Source of the DNA: Bacteroidales bacterium
GTDB taxonomy: Bacteria > Bacteroidota > Bacteroidia > Bacteroidales > VadinHA17
Direction of reading: 5' to 3'
Assembly (NCBI GenBank): GCA_025454795.1
Contig: JALONT010000026.1
Span: 1 to 42,987 of the forward strand
Length of the DNA: 42,987 nucleotides
In this document: positions 27,132 through 35,129 of the stretch, piece after piece
Position numbering within the stretch: position 1 is the first letter of the stretch
How the letters are laid out: every line of letters begins with the position of its first letter
The notes under the pieces: generated by a model
Told to the model about the DNA's origin: nothing
The model's database searches: none
The model's input: the letters and a program-made list of their open reading frames with translations, nothing else
Program-made: the position numbers and the translations under genes

Positions 27132-30020
27132 ATGTCATCAGATAAATTTGTTAACCGCCACAACGGTCCGCGGGAAAATGAACTTCCTCAGATGCTGAAC
27201 CTGATTGGCGCCGGCTCACTCGATCAGTTAATTGATAAAACAATCCCAAAGAATATCCGGCTTGAACGACCACTCAGGCTCCCTGAAGCCATGAGCGAAT
27301 ATGAATATCTTAATCACATCAAGAAACTCGGATCCAGGAATAAATTGTTCCGGTCATTCATAGGACAGGGTTATTATGGCGTTGAACCTCTTTCAGTTAT
27401 CATAAGGAATGTTCTGGAAAATCCTTCATGGTATACATCTTATACGCCCTACCAGGCTGAAATATCACAGGGCAGACTTGAAGCTCTGCTTAATTTTCAG
27501 ACCATGATTATTGAGCTTACAGGGATGCAGATTGCAAATGCTTCACTACTTGATGAATCTACAGCTGCTGCTGAAGCAATGATAATGATGTTTAATGCAC
27601 GATCACGTTCAACTATAAAAACCGGGGCAAACAAATTTATTGTTGATGAGGATATTTTTGTCCAGACTCTTGATGTCATTAAGACCCGTTCAGAACCACT
27701 TGGAATTGAGTTGATTACAGGCAGATATAATGAGGTGGAATTCAATGAAATGGTTTTTGGGGCATTTGTCCAGTACCCGACCGCCTCAGGTAAGATAAAG
27801 GATTATAAAGAGTTTACTGAAAGAGCTCATGCTAAAGGAGCTCTGGTTGGCGTGGCTGCCGACCTGATGAGCCTTGCAATTCTGACACCTCCGGGAGAAT
27901 GGGGGGCAGATATTGTTGTAGGTTGTAATCAGCGCTTTGGCCTTCCAATGAGTTTTGGCGGGCCTCATGCAGGATATCTTGCTACGAGGGATGAACTTAA
28001 GAGGAGCATGCCCGGCAGAATAATTGGAGTATCTGTAGATGCCCAGGGGAATATGGCACTGCGGATGGCTCTTCAGACAAGAGAACAGCATATCAAGCGC
28101 GAAAGAGCTACCTCTAATATCTGTACAGCACAGGCTCTTCTTGCAACCATGAGCGGAATGTACGCCCAATATCATGGTCCTGAAGGCTTAAGGAATATCG
28201 CGGAACATATTCATAAGTCAGCCTGTACACTGAGTTGTTCGCTGAAAGAGCTTGGATTTGCCCAGCAGAATAACCTGTTCTTCGATACTATTAATATAAA
28301 GCTTCCTTCCGGTAAATATCAGGAAGAAATAATGAGTCTTTCAGTAGATGCCGGCATCAATTTCTTCTATCCTGATGAAGAGACAGTAAGCATCAGTACC
28401 GATGAGGTGACATCTTTTAATGATTTAAATGCTATAGTTGAAATATTCGCAAAGGCTTCGGGGAAAGAGTTTAAGCATGTCAAATCATATTGTGATTGCA
28501 AGTGCATCGGAGAAAAATTTCTCAGGACTTCAGAATTTCTGAAAGAATCAACGTTCAACCGATATCACAGCGAGACAGAGATGATGCGTTATATTAAGAT
28601 GCTGGAGAGGAAGGATTTCTCTTTGACACACAGCATGATATCACTGGGCTCCTGCACTATGAAACTGAATCCTGCAACCTCGATGTTTGCCATGAGCTGG
28701 CCGGAATTTGCTAACATTCATCCATTTGTTCCGAAAGATCAGGCACAGGGATACTACCAGCTAATGGACGAATTAGGTGAAGCATTGAAGGAAATAACTG
28801 GTTTTTCAGCTATTTCATTCCAGCCAAACTCCGGTGCGGCGGGTGAATATGCAGGACTTATGGTGATCAGGGAATACCATCTGAGCAGGGGCGATGGAAA
28901 CAGAAAAGTTGTCCTTATTCCTTCTTCAGCACATGGGACAAACCCCGCCAGTGCAGTAATGGCAGGAATGCAGGTAGTAGTAGTTGAATGCGATGATAAA
29001 GGTAACATCAACGTTGAGGATCTGAAGAAGAAAGCTGAAGAGCATAAGGCAACCCTTTCCGGATTCATGATAACTTATCCCTCAACTCATGGAGTGTTTG
29101 AAGCGGCAGTAACTGAAATGTCTGATATAATCCATTCTTTTGGAGGACTGGTTTATATGGATGGTGCAAATATGAATGCACAGGTCGGACTAACCAGTCC
29201 CGGCCGTATCGGTGCTGATATCTGCCATCTCAACCTGCATAAGACATTTGCTATTCCTCATGGCGGAGGAGGGCCAGGCATGGGACCTATTCTCGTAAAT
29301 GACAGGCTTGCTGAATTTTTGCCATCGCATCCTCTGGTAAAAACAGGAGGCAGCCATGGAACAACGGCAGTTGCAGGAGCTCCTTTCGGTAGCGGTCATG
29401 TTCTGACAATCTCACATGCTTACATCATGATGATGGGTCCTGACGGTCTTACTCAGGCCACAAAATATGCAATACTCAATGCCAACTATATATCTGCAGC
29501 ACTTAAAGACTGTTTTAAAACACTCTATACCGGCTCAACAGGTTATGTTGGCCATGAGATGATCCTTGACTGCCGGAGTTTTAAGGCCGAAGCAGGTATC
29601 ACAGAGGCGGATATTGCAAAGAGGCTTATGGATTACGGATTCCATGCTCCTACACTTTCATTCCCGGTTCATGGCACACTAATGGTAGAACCTACTGAAT
29701 CTGAGTCGCTTCAGGAGCTTGACAAGTTCATAGATGCATTGAAATCTATATGGAATGAGATTCAGGAGATAAAGGACGGAAAAGCCGATAAGGAAGATAA
29801 TGTACTGCATAATGCTCCTCATACTGTCAGGATAATCACTGCAAATGAATGGAGTCATAAGTATGACCGGCAAAAGGCAGCATTCCCGGCCAAATGGATT
29901 ATCGAAAATAAATTCTGGCCGACGGTTGGGCGTATTGATGATGGGTATGGCGACAGGAATCTCGTTTGTACCTGTGATCCAATTGATTCATATCGTAACG
30001 AAATAAACATCAGATATTAA
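27132..30020 (+). CDS. gcvP: Glycine dehydrogenase (decarboxylating), P protein
   Basis: PLP enzyme of the glycine cleavage system. It decarboxylates glycine and passes the aminomethyl group to lipoylated GcvH. The ATG at 27132 gives 962 residues, the full fused form with both P1-like and P2-like halves. A TTG at 27108 would add 8 residues. The start MSSDKFVNRHNGP is typical, YTPYQAEISQGRLEALLNFQ marks the first half, and NLHKTFAIPHGGGGPGMGP carries the PLP lysine (Lys704). HGTTAVAGAPFGSG and the C-terminal WPTVGRIDDGYGDRNLVC are also normal. The gcvT and gcvH genes are not in this window. With Fhs it would connect glycine to folate one-carbon units. Confidence 0.97.
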   Translation: MSSDKFVNRHNGPRENELPQMLNLIGAGSLDQLIDKTIPKNIRLERPLRLPEAMSEYEYLNHIKKLGSRNKLFRSFIGQGYYGVEPLSVIIRNVLENPSWYTSYTPYQAEISQGRLEALLNFQTMIIELTGMQIANASLLDESTAAAEAMIMMFNARSRSTIKTGANKFIVDEDIFVQTLDVIKTRSEPLGIELITGRYNEVEFNEMVFGAFVQYPTASGKIKDYKEFTERAHAKGALVGVAADLMSLAILTPPGEWGADIVVGCNQRFGLPMSFGGPHAGYLATRDELKRSMPGRIIGVSVDAQGNMALRMALQTREQHIKRERATSNICTAQALLATMSGMYAQYHGPEGLRNIAEHIHKSACTLSCSLKELGFAQQNNLFFDTINIKLPSGKYQEEIMSLSVDAGINFFYPDEETVSISTDEVTSFNDLNAIVEIFAKASGKEFKHVKSYCDCKCIGEKFLRTSEFLKESTFNRYHSETEMMRYIKMLERKDFSLTHSMISLGSCTMKLNPATSMFAMSWPEFANIHPFVPKDQAQGYYQLMDELGEALKEITGFSAISFQPNSGAAGEYAGLMVIREYHLSRGDGNRKVVLIPSSAHGTNPASAVMAGMQVVVVECDDKGNINVEDLKKKAEEHKATLSGFMITYPSTHGVFEAAVTEMSDIIHSFGGLVYMDGANMNAQVGLTSPGRIGADICHLNLHKTFAIPHGGGGPGMGPILVNDRLAEFLPSHPLVKTGGSHGTTAVAGAPFGSGHVLTISHAYIMMMGPDGLTQATKYAILNANYISAALKDCFKTLYTGSTGYVGHEMILDCRSFKAEAGITEADIAKRLMDYGFHAPTLSFPVHGTLMVEPTESESLQELDKFIDALKSIWNEIQEIKDGKADKEDNVLHNAPHTVRIITANEWSHKYDRQKAAFPAKWIIENKFWPTVGRIDDGYGDRNLVCTCDPIDSYRNEINIRY

Positions 30021-30068
30021 AACAGAAAAAGGACTCTGGTTCACCGGGAATATAATAACTCCTTTGTG

Positions 30069-30076
30069 TATATTTG
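30069..30076 (+). promoter_or_regulatory. Candidate -7 box for the Gfo/Idh/MocA lipoprotein gene
   Basis: TATATTTG fits TAnnTTTG exactly and lies 25 bases before the ATG at 30102. No good -33 TTG is present at the standard distance. Confidence 0.4.
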
Positions 30077-30101
30077 AGTCCTGGTTCCTTGTGATAAAAA
30101 A

Positions 30102-31508
30102 ATGATAAATATGAAAAAACTAATTTTCTTAATTTTCTCTTCATTGATCCTCGTTTCATGCGGATCAGGAGGTTCAAAAAAACAATCAGGTGAAAACTCT
30201 CAAGCTACTATGGAAAACAAGTATGAGGTTCAGCTAATGACGGTCGACCCGGGCCATTTCCATGCTGCCCTGGTGCAAAAGATAATGTACGAACAGGTAT
30301 CCCCGGAGGTATATGTTTATGCTCCGGATGGGCCGGATTATAGGCAGCATATTAACAGGATAAATGCCTATAACAATCGTGCGGAAAATCCTACTTCCTG
30401 GGATGAGATCATTTATACCGGGTGGGATTTCCTTGACAAAATGCTTGAAGATAAACCGGGGAATGTTGTAGTGCTTTCAGGAAACAATAAGAAAAAGGCC
30501 GAGTATATTTCAAGATCAATCGATGCCGGGATCAACGTTCTGGCCGACAAGCCGATGATCATTATACCGGAAGATTTTCCGAAGCTTGAGGCAGCATTCA
30601 GAGTTGCTAAAGAAAAGGGCATCCTTCTTTATGATATAATGACAGAACGTTATGAAATTACGACCATCCTGCAGAAATTGTTTTCACAGAACGAAGAAAT
30701 TTTCGGTTCCCTGACAACCGGATCTGAAGAAGAACCTGCAGTAACGAAAGTAAGTGTTCATCATTTTTCGAAGATCGTCTCAGGTGCTCAGTTACAGCGT
30801 CCTGCATGGTTTTATGATGTTGAGCAGCAGGGAGAAGGTATTGTTGATGTCACAACCCATCTTGTCGACCTGATTCAGTGGGAGTGTTTCCCAGGGCAGA
30901 TCCTCAGCTTGTCAGATGTAAATATGATTACAGCAAAGAGATGGCCTACACTGATCTCGAAAGAAGAATTTAAAGGGTCGACCGGTTTGGACGAATTTCC
31001 CGATTATCTGCAGAAAGACGTTAAAGATGGTAAACTTAATGTTTTCTCGAATGGAGAGATGATCTATCAGCTTAAGGGTATCTGGGCAAAAGTATCTGTT
31101 ACATGGAATTTTATAGCTCCTCCCGGTGGCGGCGATACACATTATTCGGTAATGCATGGAACAAAGTGCGACCTTGCAATCAAGCAGGGTGCTGAAGAGA
31201 AATTTCTTCCTACACTTTATTTCGAGAATCTGAAAGGCATGAAAATTAATGACTTAACAGCCAGGCTGAAAGAAACTCTGGCTACATTGCCCTACGACAG
31301 TTTACAGATTGAGCCAGTCGGGAAGAATGCATTGAAGATCAACATTCCTAAAAAATTCAGGGTATCACATGAAGAGCATTTCGGACAGGTTACGGCTAAA
31401 TACCTTGAATATTTGAAAGAAGGCAATATGCCGGAATGGGAAGTACCAGGAATGATAACAAAGTACTTTACGACGACCAGTGCACTTAAGAAAGCAAAAG
31501 AGAATTAG
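30102..31508 (+). CDS. Gfo/Idh/MocA-fold oxidoreductase-like lipoprotein
   Basis: A 468-residue protein (459 from the second ATG at 30111) with a Sec lipoprotein signal (lipobox LVSC, Cys20). The fold is recognised from VLADKPMII, the family's (E/D)KP motif, from GEGIVDVTTHLVDLIQWE in the catalytic domain, and from a C-terminal half like the 'putative oxidoreductase C' domain. The usual GxGxxG dinucleotide loop is replaced by VDPGHFHAALV. The signal is not twin-arginine, so an NAD(P)-loaded protein is not expected to cross the membrane folded. It may therefore bind its cofactor differently or not be a redox enzyme. Its stop overlaps the convergent ddl stop by 4 bases. Confidence 0.82.
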   Translation: MINMKKLIFLIFSSLILVSCGSGGSKKQSGENSQATMENKYEVQLMTVDPGHFHAALVQKIMYEQVSPEVYVYAPDGPDYRQHINRINAYNNRAENPTSWDEIIYTGWDFLDKMLEDKPGNVVVLSGNNKKKAEYISRSIDAGINVLADKPMIIIPEDFPKLEAAFRVAKEKGILLYDIMTERYEITTILQKLFSQNEEIFGSLTTGSEEEPAVTKVSVHHFSKIVSGAQLQRPAWFYDVEQQGEGIVDVTTHLVDLIQWECFPGQILSLSDVNMITAKRWPTLISKEEFKGSTGLDEFPDYLQKDVKDGKLNVFSNGEMIYQLKGIWAKVSVTWNFIAPPGGGDTHYSVMHGTKCDLAIKQGAEEKFLPTLYFENLKGMKINDLTARLKETLATLPYDSLQIEPVGKNALKINIPKKFRVSHEEHFGQVTAKYLEYLKEGNMPEWEVPGMITKYFTTTSALKKAKEN

Positions 31509-32476
31509 TCGAACAGATCCTCGATAACCAGCGAATACAGATCTTCGAGCCTGATCCCGTCAGCCATAGCCTGCTTGGGTATCAGGCTCTCTTCTGTCAT
31601 GCCGGGAACAGTGTTGATTTCAAGAAAGAAAGGTTTATTCCTGACGACAATAAAATCGACTCTCACAATTCCCCTGCAGCCAAGGAGATCATAAATCCGG
31701 GAACTGAGTCTCTGGATCTCTTCCGTAATATTTCCAGCCATTTTTGCCGGAGTCACCTCATCAGACATGCCGGGTGTATATTTTGCCTCATAATCGAAAA
31801 ATTCATTTTTACTGATTATCTCAGTAACTGGTAAAACCAGAGCCCTGGATTTTGTCTTTATGACCCCGCAAGCCACCTCCCTTCCTTCCATAAATGCTTC
31901 AATAAGTACCTCATCACTCTCTTTAAAGGCATTTTCAATAGCAGCAATCAGGTCTTCTTTCTTTTTCACCTTGGTGACACCGAAACTCGATCCGCTGTCG
32001 TTGGGTTTAACGAAACATGGAATACCAGTTTCTTTAATAATACTTACGAGGTCCGGATGGTCGGTTCTCCTTAGCAGGACAGCATCTGCCATAGGTATTT
32101 TATATTCCTTGAGGAACAGCTTACAGGCTTGTTTATTGAATGTCAGTGCAGAGCAAAACGCATCACAACTGGTGTAGGAAATCTTCATCATGTCAAAATA
32201 ACCCTGGAGCAAGCCGTTTTCTCCAGGTGTTCCGTGAATTGCAACAAAAACGGCGTCAAATCTGATGTGAAAATCATCGACAACCAGAGTGAAGTCATTC
32301 TTATCGATATTATGATAGCGGCCTTTCTGGTCTTCCCAGTACCAGTTGATCCCTTTGATAATAATAATATAGACCAGGTACCTGGACGATAGTATTTTAC
32401 TAACCTCATCGGCGCTCTTAAGCGATATCTCGTATTCAGATGAATCACCGCCGGCTACAATTGCTATTGTCTTCAT
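31505..32476 (-). CDS. ddl: D-alanine--D-alanine ligase
   Basis: ATP-grasp enzyme that joins two D-alanines for the peptidoglycan stem peptide. The 323-residue protein shows IAIVAGGDSSEYEISLKSA, FVAIHGTPGENGLLQGYFD, PCFVKPNDSGSSFGVTKV (ATP binding), LIEAFMEGREVACGV and FLEINTVPGMTEESLIPKQA. All are standard Ddl motifs. The gene points the same way as rluD and the PASTA gene, which are often its neighbours in Bacteroidota. Here they are separated from it by a LemA-TPM cassette on the other strand and a four-helix-bundle pseudogene. Confidence 0.96.
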   Translation of the reverse strand: MKTIAIVAGGDSSEYEISLKSADEVSKILSSRYLVYIIIIKGINWYWEDQKGRYHNIDKNDFTLVVDDFHIRFDAVFVAIHGTPGENGLLQGYFDMMKISYTSCDAFCSALTFNKQACKLFLKEYKIPMADAVLLRRTDHPDLVSIIKETGIPCFVKPNDSGSSFGVTKVKKKEDLIAAIENAFKESDEVLIEAFMEGREVACGVIKTKSRALVLPVTEIISKNEFFDYEAKYTPGMSDEVTPAKMAGNITEEIQRLSSRIYDLLGCRGIVRVDFIVVRNKPFFLEINTVPGMTEESLIPKQAMADGIRLEDLYSLVIEDLFD

Positions 32477-32498
32477 TTATTTCTCATGATTTTAAGGT

Positions 32499-32506
32499 CA
32501 AATTTA
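32499..32506 (-). promoter_or_regulatory. Candidate -7 box for ddl
   Basis: On the minus strand the bases read TAAATTTG, an exact TAnnTTTG match, ending 22 bases before the ddl ATG. The -33 position has no clean TTG. Confidence 0.42.
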
Positions 32507-32537
32507 GACAATTAAGTGAAATCCTAATTTATTTTTT

Positions 32538-32685
32538 TACCTCGGAGTCACACGGAGTAAACACAGAGCTACACGGTTTTACCTGACCAAAAATAACATA
32601 TTACTGCAATCTTACAGAAATAATTCACCTTGGGGTTTACTCTGTGAATTACTCCGCGAAACTCCGCGTAACTCCGTGGTTTACT
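32538..32685. repeat. Imperfect inverted repeat of 'CTCCGCG/CTCTGTG' type
   Basis: The left arm (about 32538-32581) and the right arm (about 32634-32685) are imperfect reverse complements. Both carry spaced copies of words such as CTCTGTG, ACTCCG and CGTGG. The right arm alone has four tandem variants about 10 bases apart (32641-32679). This kind of sequence is scattered through spacers of Bacteroidota genomes. Here it fills most of the 288-base divergent spacer between ddl and lemA. No coding role is seen. Confidence 0.55.
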
Positions 32686-32710
32686 ATTTTGGTTTAGAGT
32701 TTTTCTTGTT

Positions 32711-32741
32711 ATTGAAAAGTGCAGTTTTAATATTACATTTG
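32711..32741 (+). promoter_or_regulatory. Bacteroidota promoter for lemA
   Basis: ATTG (32711-32714) and TACATTTG (32734-32741) match the -33 and -7 elements with a 19-base spacer. The -7 box ends 23 bases before the lemA ATG. It would drive the lemA-TPM-TPM set. Confidence 0.55.
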
Positions 32742-32764
32742 ATGAAATATTTAAATAGAGGAAT

Positions 32765-33367
32765 ATGAAAAAAGGTTGTTTGGTTACTATTATTATAGTT
32801 GCTTTCTTTGGTCTGATAGTCCTGGGTGTTCTTCTCTGGGGCACAAAGGTTTATAACTCCATGGTCACAATGCAGGAAGGTGTTACCAGCCAGTGGGGAA
32901 ATGTTGAGACTCAGTACCAGAGAAGGGTTGATCTCATCCCGAACTTTGTAAATACTGTAAAGGGTGCAGCCAGTTTTGAGCAGGAGACTCTTACAAAAGT
33001 CATTGAAGCCAGGGCAAAAGCTACACAGGTTACACTCGATCCTACAAAAATGACTGCTGAGAATATGCAGCAGTTCCAGGCTGCACAGGGTGAACTAAGC
33101 TCCGCGCTTTCCAGGCTGATGGTTGTCGTTGAACAATATCCCGAGCTTAAAGCGACACAGAATTACCGTGATCTTCAGGTGGAGCTTGAAGGCACAGAAA
33201 ACAGAATATCTGTTGAAAGAAGAAAATTCAACGAAGTGGCCAGGACATTCAATGCCTATATAAAAAGATTCCCGCAGAACTTCCTGGCAGGAATGTTTGG
33301 ATTCACAGCCAGGCCATATTTCGAATCCATGGAGGGTGCTGAAAAAGCTCCTCAGGTTACTTTCTGA
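32765..33367 (+). CDS. lemA: LemA family protein
   Basis: Membrane-anchored helical protein of 200 residues. One N-terminal transmembrane segment (about 6-28) is followed by the typical LemA sequence: YNSMVTMQEGVTSQWGNVE, YQRRVDLIPNFVNTVKG, EARAKATQ, AQGELSSALSRLMVVVEQYPELKA, LEGTENRISVERRKFNE and FNAYIKRFPQN. The molecular role of LemA is not established. It is nearly always next to TPM-domain genes, as here, where two TPM genes follow with gaps of 17 and 11 bases. Confidence 0.95.
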   Translation: MKKGCLVTIIIVAFFGLIVLGVLLWGTKVYNSMVTMQEGVTSQWGNVETQYQRRVDLIPNFVNTVKGAASFEQETLTKVIEARAKATQVTLDPTKMTAENMQQFQAAQGELSSALSRLMVVVEQYPELKATQNYRDLQVELEGTENRISVERRKFNEVARTFNAYIKRFPQNFLAGMFGFTARPYFESMEGAEKAPQVTF

Positions 33368-33384
33368 TATAATAAATAAGTTTA

Positions 33385-33828
33385 ATGAAGGCCTCATCGT
33401 TTTTGACGAAGGAGCAGCAGGCTCATATCCGTGAAGCAATCACGGAAGCTGAAGAAGCCACTTCAGGAGAGATAAGGGTTCATCTGGAAACCAGTCTCTC
33501 GGGAGATGTTCTTGAAAGAGCTGCATGGATATTTACAAGAATCGGAATGAACAAAACAAAAGACAGGAACGGTGTGCTTTTCTACCTGGCTGTCACAAAC
33601 AGGAAATTCGCAATAATAGGTGACTGGGGTATAAATGCGAAGGTTCCTGACGGATTCTGGGATAATATAAAAGAGTTACTCGAAACCCATTTCAGGGAGG
33701 GGCAATTTTCTGAGGGTCTTGCAAAAGGGGTACTTATGGCAGGGTTGAAGCTTAAGGAACACTTTCCTCGTCAAAAAGATGATATAAATGAACTGCCTGA
33801 CAATATCTCATTTGATGGCCCCGACTAA
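33385..33828 (+). CDS. Soluble TPM-domain protein
   Basis: A 147-residue protein of the TPM domain family (TLP18.3/Psb32/MOLO-1), without a signal peptide or transmembrane segment. Motifs are SSFLTKEQQAHIREAITEAE (N-terminal helix), SGEIRVHLE, DRNGVLFYLAVTNRKFAIIGDWGIN (the core strands) and HFREGQFSEGLAKGV. It belongs to the LemA-TPM-TPM cassette, 17 bases after lemA. In other bacteria this pair of short and long TPM proteins occurs together. The biochemical role is uncertain; phosphatase activity has been proposed for plant relatives. Confidence 0.85.
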   Translation: MKASSFLTKEQQAHIREAITEAEEATSGEIRVHLETSLSGDVLERAAWIFTRIGMNKTKDRNGVLFYLAVTNRKFAIIGDWGINAKVPDGFWDNIKELLETHFREGQFSEGLAKGVLMAGLKLKEHFPRQKDDINELPDNISFDGPD

Positions 33829-33839
33829 ACCGGAACAAA

Positions 33840-34646
33840 ATGATCAAGAGACATTTATTTAAAATTTGGCCGGTTTTTTTCCTGATTACTCTGTTTTCAG
33901 GAATGTTAAGTGCACAGGATTTTCCTGAGAAACCGTTTCCTCCAAGACTCGTGAATGATTTTGCAGGGATGCTCAAGGCTCAGGAAATTAATGCTTTGGA
34001 AAATAAGCTGGTTGAATTTAACGATTCGACATCAACACAGATTGCAATAGTCACTGTTGAAGATCTAAAGGGATATGATAAAGCAGATTATGCTACCCGG
34101 CTTGCTGAAAAATGGGGAATTGGGCAAAAGGGGCTTGATAATGGTGTTCTTATCCTGATAAAACCTAAAACTGAAACATCTCCTGGACAGGTATTTATAG
34201 CCCAGGGTTATGGTCTTGAAGGAGCAATCCCTGACCTTATATGTTCGCAAATTGTAGATAATGAGATACTTCCTGCATTCAGAGCCGGTAATTACTATGG
34301 AGGGCTGGATAAAGCTACTGGTACTTTGATGTCGCTGGCAAGCGGTGAATTCAGCGCAGATCGGTACGGAAAAAACAAGAAGGAAGATATTGGTGGCTTT
34401 ACCCCGTTAATTATTTTCATTATATTCTTCATTATTTTAATGTTTTTCCGGAGCAACGGTGGGAAGAACCAGAGGCATATCAGTAACAAAGGGCTGCCAT
34501 TATGGGTCCTTTTAAGCATGATGAATTCCGGCAGAGGTTCTAACAGCGGCAGATGGGGAGGCTTTTCAGGTGGAGGAGGCGGTGGTGGCTTCGGAGGATT
34601 TGGCGGCGGCAGTTTCGGTGGAGGTGGCGCTGGTGGTAGCTGGTAA
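33840..34646 (+). CDS. Membrane TPM-domain protein with glycine-rich tail (YgcG-like)
   Basis: A 268-residue protein with a Sec signal (residues 1-26, ending MLSAQ) and an extracytoplasmic TPM domain (about 32-165: LVNDFAGML, STQIAIVTVE, NGVLILIKP, FIAQGYGLEG). One transmembrane helix (about 184-202) follows, and then a tail rich in Gly, Ser and Phe that ends GGGAGGSW. This layout is common to YgcG-type proteins beside LemA. The tail makes the opposite strand look like a proline-rich open frame, which is an artefact. The stop codon lies inside the left copy of an inverted repeat that brackets the next pseudogene. Confidence 0.9.
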   Translation: MIKRHLFKIWPVFFLITLFSGMLSAQDFPEKPFPPRLVNDFAGMLKAQEINALENKLVEFNDSTSTQIAIVTVEDLKGYDKADYATRLAEKWGIGQKGLDNGVLILIKPKTETSPGQVFIAQGYGLEGAIPDLICSQIVDNEILPAFRAGNYYGGLDKATGTLMSLASGEFSADRYGKNKKEDIGGFTPLIIFIIFFIILMFFRSNGGKNQRHISNKGLPLWVLLSMMNSGRGSNSGRWGGFSGGGGGGGFGGFGGGSFGGGGAGGSW

Positions 34647-34685
34647 CTAATGGCTATTAGCTCATAGCTCATAGCTCGTAGGAAA
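34636..34685. repeat. Left inverted repeat flanking the four-helix-bundle pseudogene
   Basis: It begins with TAGCTGGT and ends with GCTCGTAGGAA. The reverse complement of 35092-35129 begins with TAGCTGGT and ends with GCTCGTGGGAA. The interior contains short tandem copies of TAGCTCA. The repeat overlaps the last codons of the TPM gene, suggesting that an inserted unit supplied or replaced the gene end. Confidence 0.55.
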
Positions 34686-34709
34686 ATGCAAATTTGGAAT
34701 TAGTTTGGA

Positions 34710-35084
34710 ATGGATATAAAAGAGGAATTTGGATTCAAAGAATTAATTGTTTGGCAAAAAGCAATTGAATTTGCCAAACATGTAATTGAGAAAATTGAAA
34801 AATTAAATTCTGAAAATAGACATTATAGAATAATGGAGCAGACTGAATCTGCTGTAACTTCAATTGCTGCAAATATTGCATAGGGAAAGGGACGGTACTC
34901 GAAAAAAGAATTTAAGCAATTTTTATATATCGCCAGGGGATCAATTTATGAAACTATCACTTTCCTTAGTATACTTAGAGAACTGAACTGGATGACCAAG
35001 GAAGAAGTTGAGAAGCTCGAAAGTGAAGGGCTCGTCTTAAATAAAATGCTTAACGCATTAATTAATAGCCTAAAACAATATTAG
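34710..35084 (+). pseudogene. Four-helix-bundle (23S rRNA IVP-like) protein, amber-interrupted
   Basis: Read through, this is a 124-codon gene of the TIGR02436/S23 four-helix-bundle family. It has GFKELIVWQKAIEFAKHV near the start, then ESAVTSIAANIA, a TAG at codon 58 (34881-34883), then GKGRYSKKEFKQFLYIARGS and a normal C-terminus. Family members usually have Glu at this place (NIAEGxGR), so one G-to-T change of GAG explains the stop. Both halves are otherwise intact, so the mutation is probably recent. Relatives sit in 23S rRNA intervening sequences or free in the genome, and the fold resembles the Avd protein of diversity-generating retroelements. No reverse transcriptase is seen here. Short inverted repeats bracket the gene. 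Confidence 0.85.
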
Positions 35085-35091
35085 ATCATTA

Positions 35092-35129
35092 TTTCTTCCC
35101 ACGAGCCACCAACCGCGAGCCACCAGCTA
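35092..35129. repeat. Right inverted repeat flanking the four-helix-bundle pseudogene
   Basis: Inverted partner of 34636-34685: both outer ends read TAGCTGGT and both inner ends read GCTCGTRGGAA. Its outer end includes the stop codon of rluD (35127-35129). The pseudogene unit therefore abuts both neighbouring genes exactly. Confidence 0.55.

Noticed and set aside
34295-34672. Long proline-rich open frame on the minus strand
   Set aside because: It is the complement of the glycine-rich tail of the TPM membrane protein and has no support of its own.
34881-34883. TAG read as pyrrolysine or another recoded amino acid
   Set aside because: The family has Glu here, a single base change explains the stop, and no pyl genes or other in-frame TAG codons were seen in the window.
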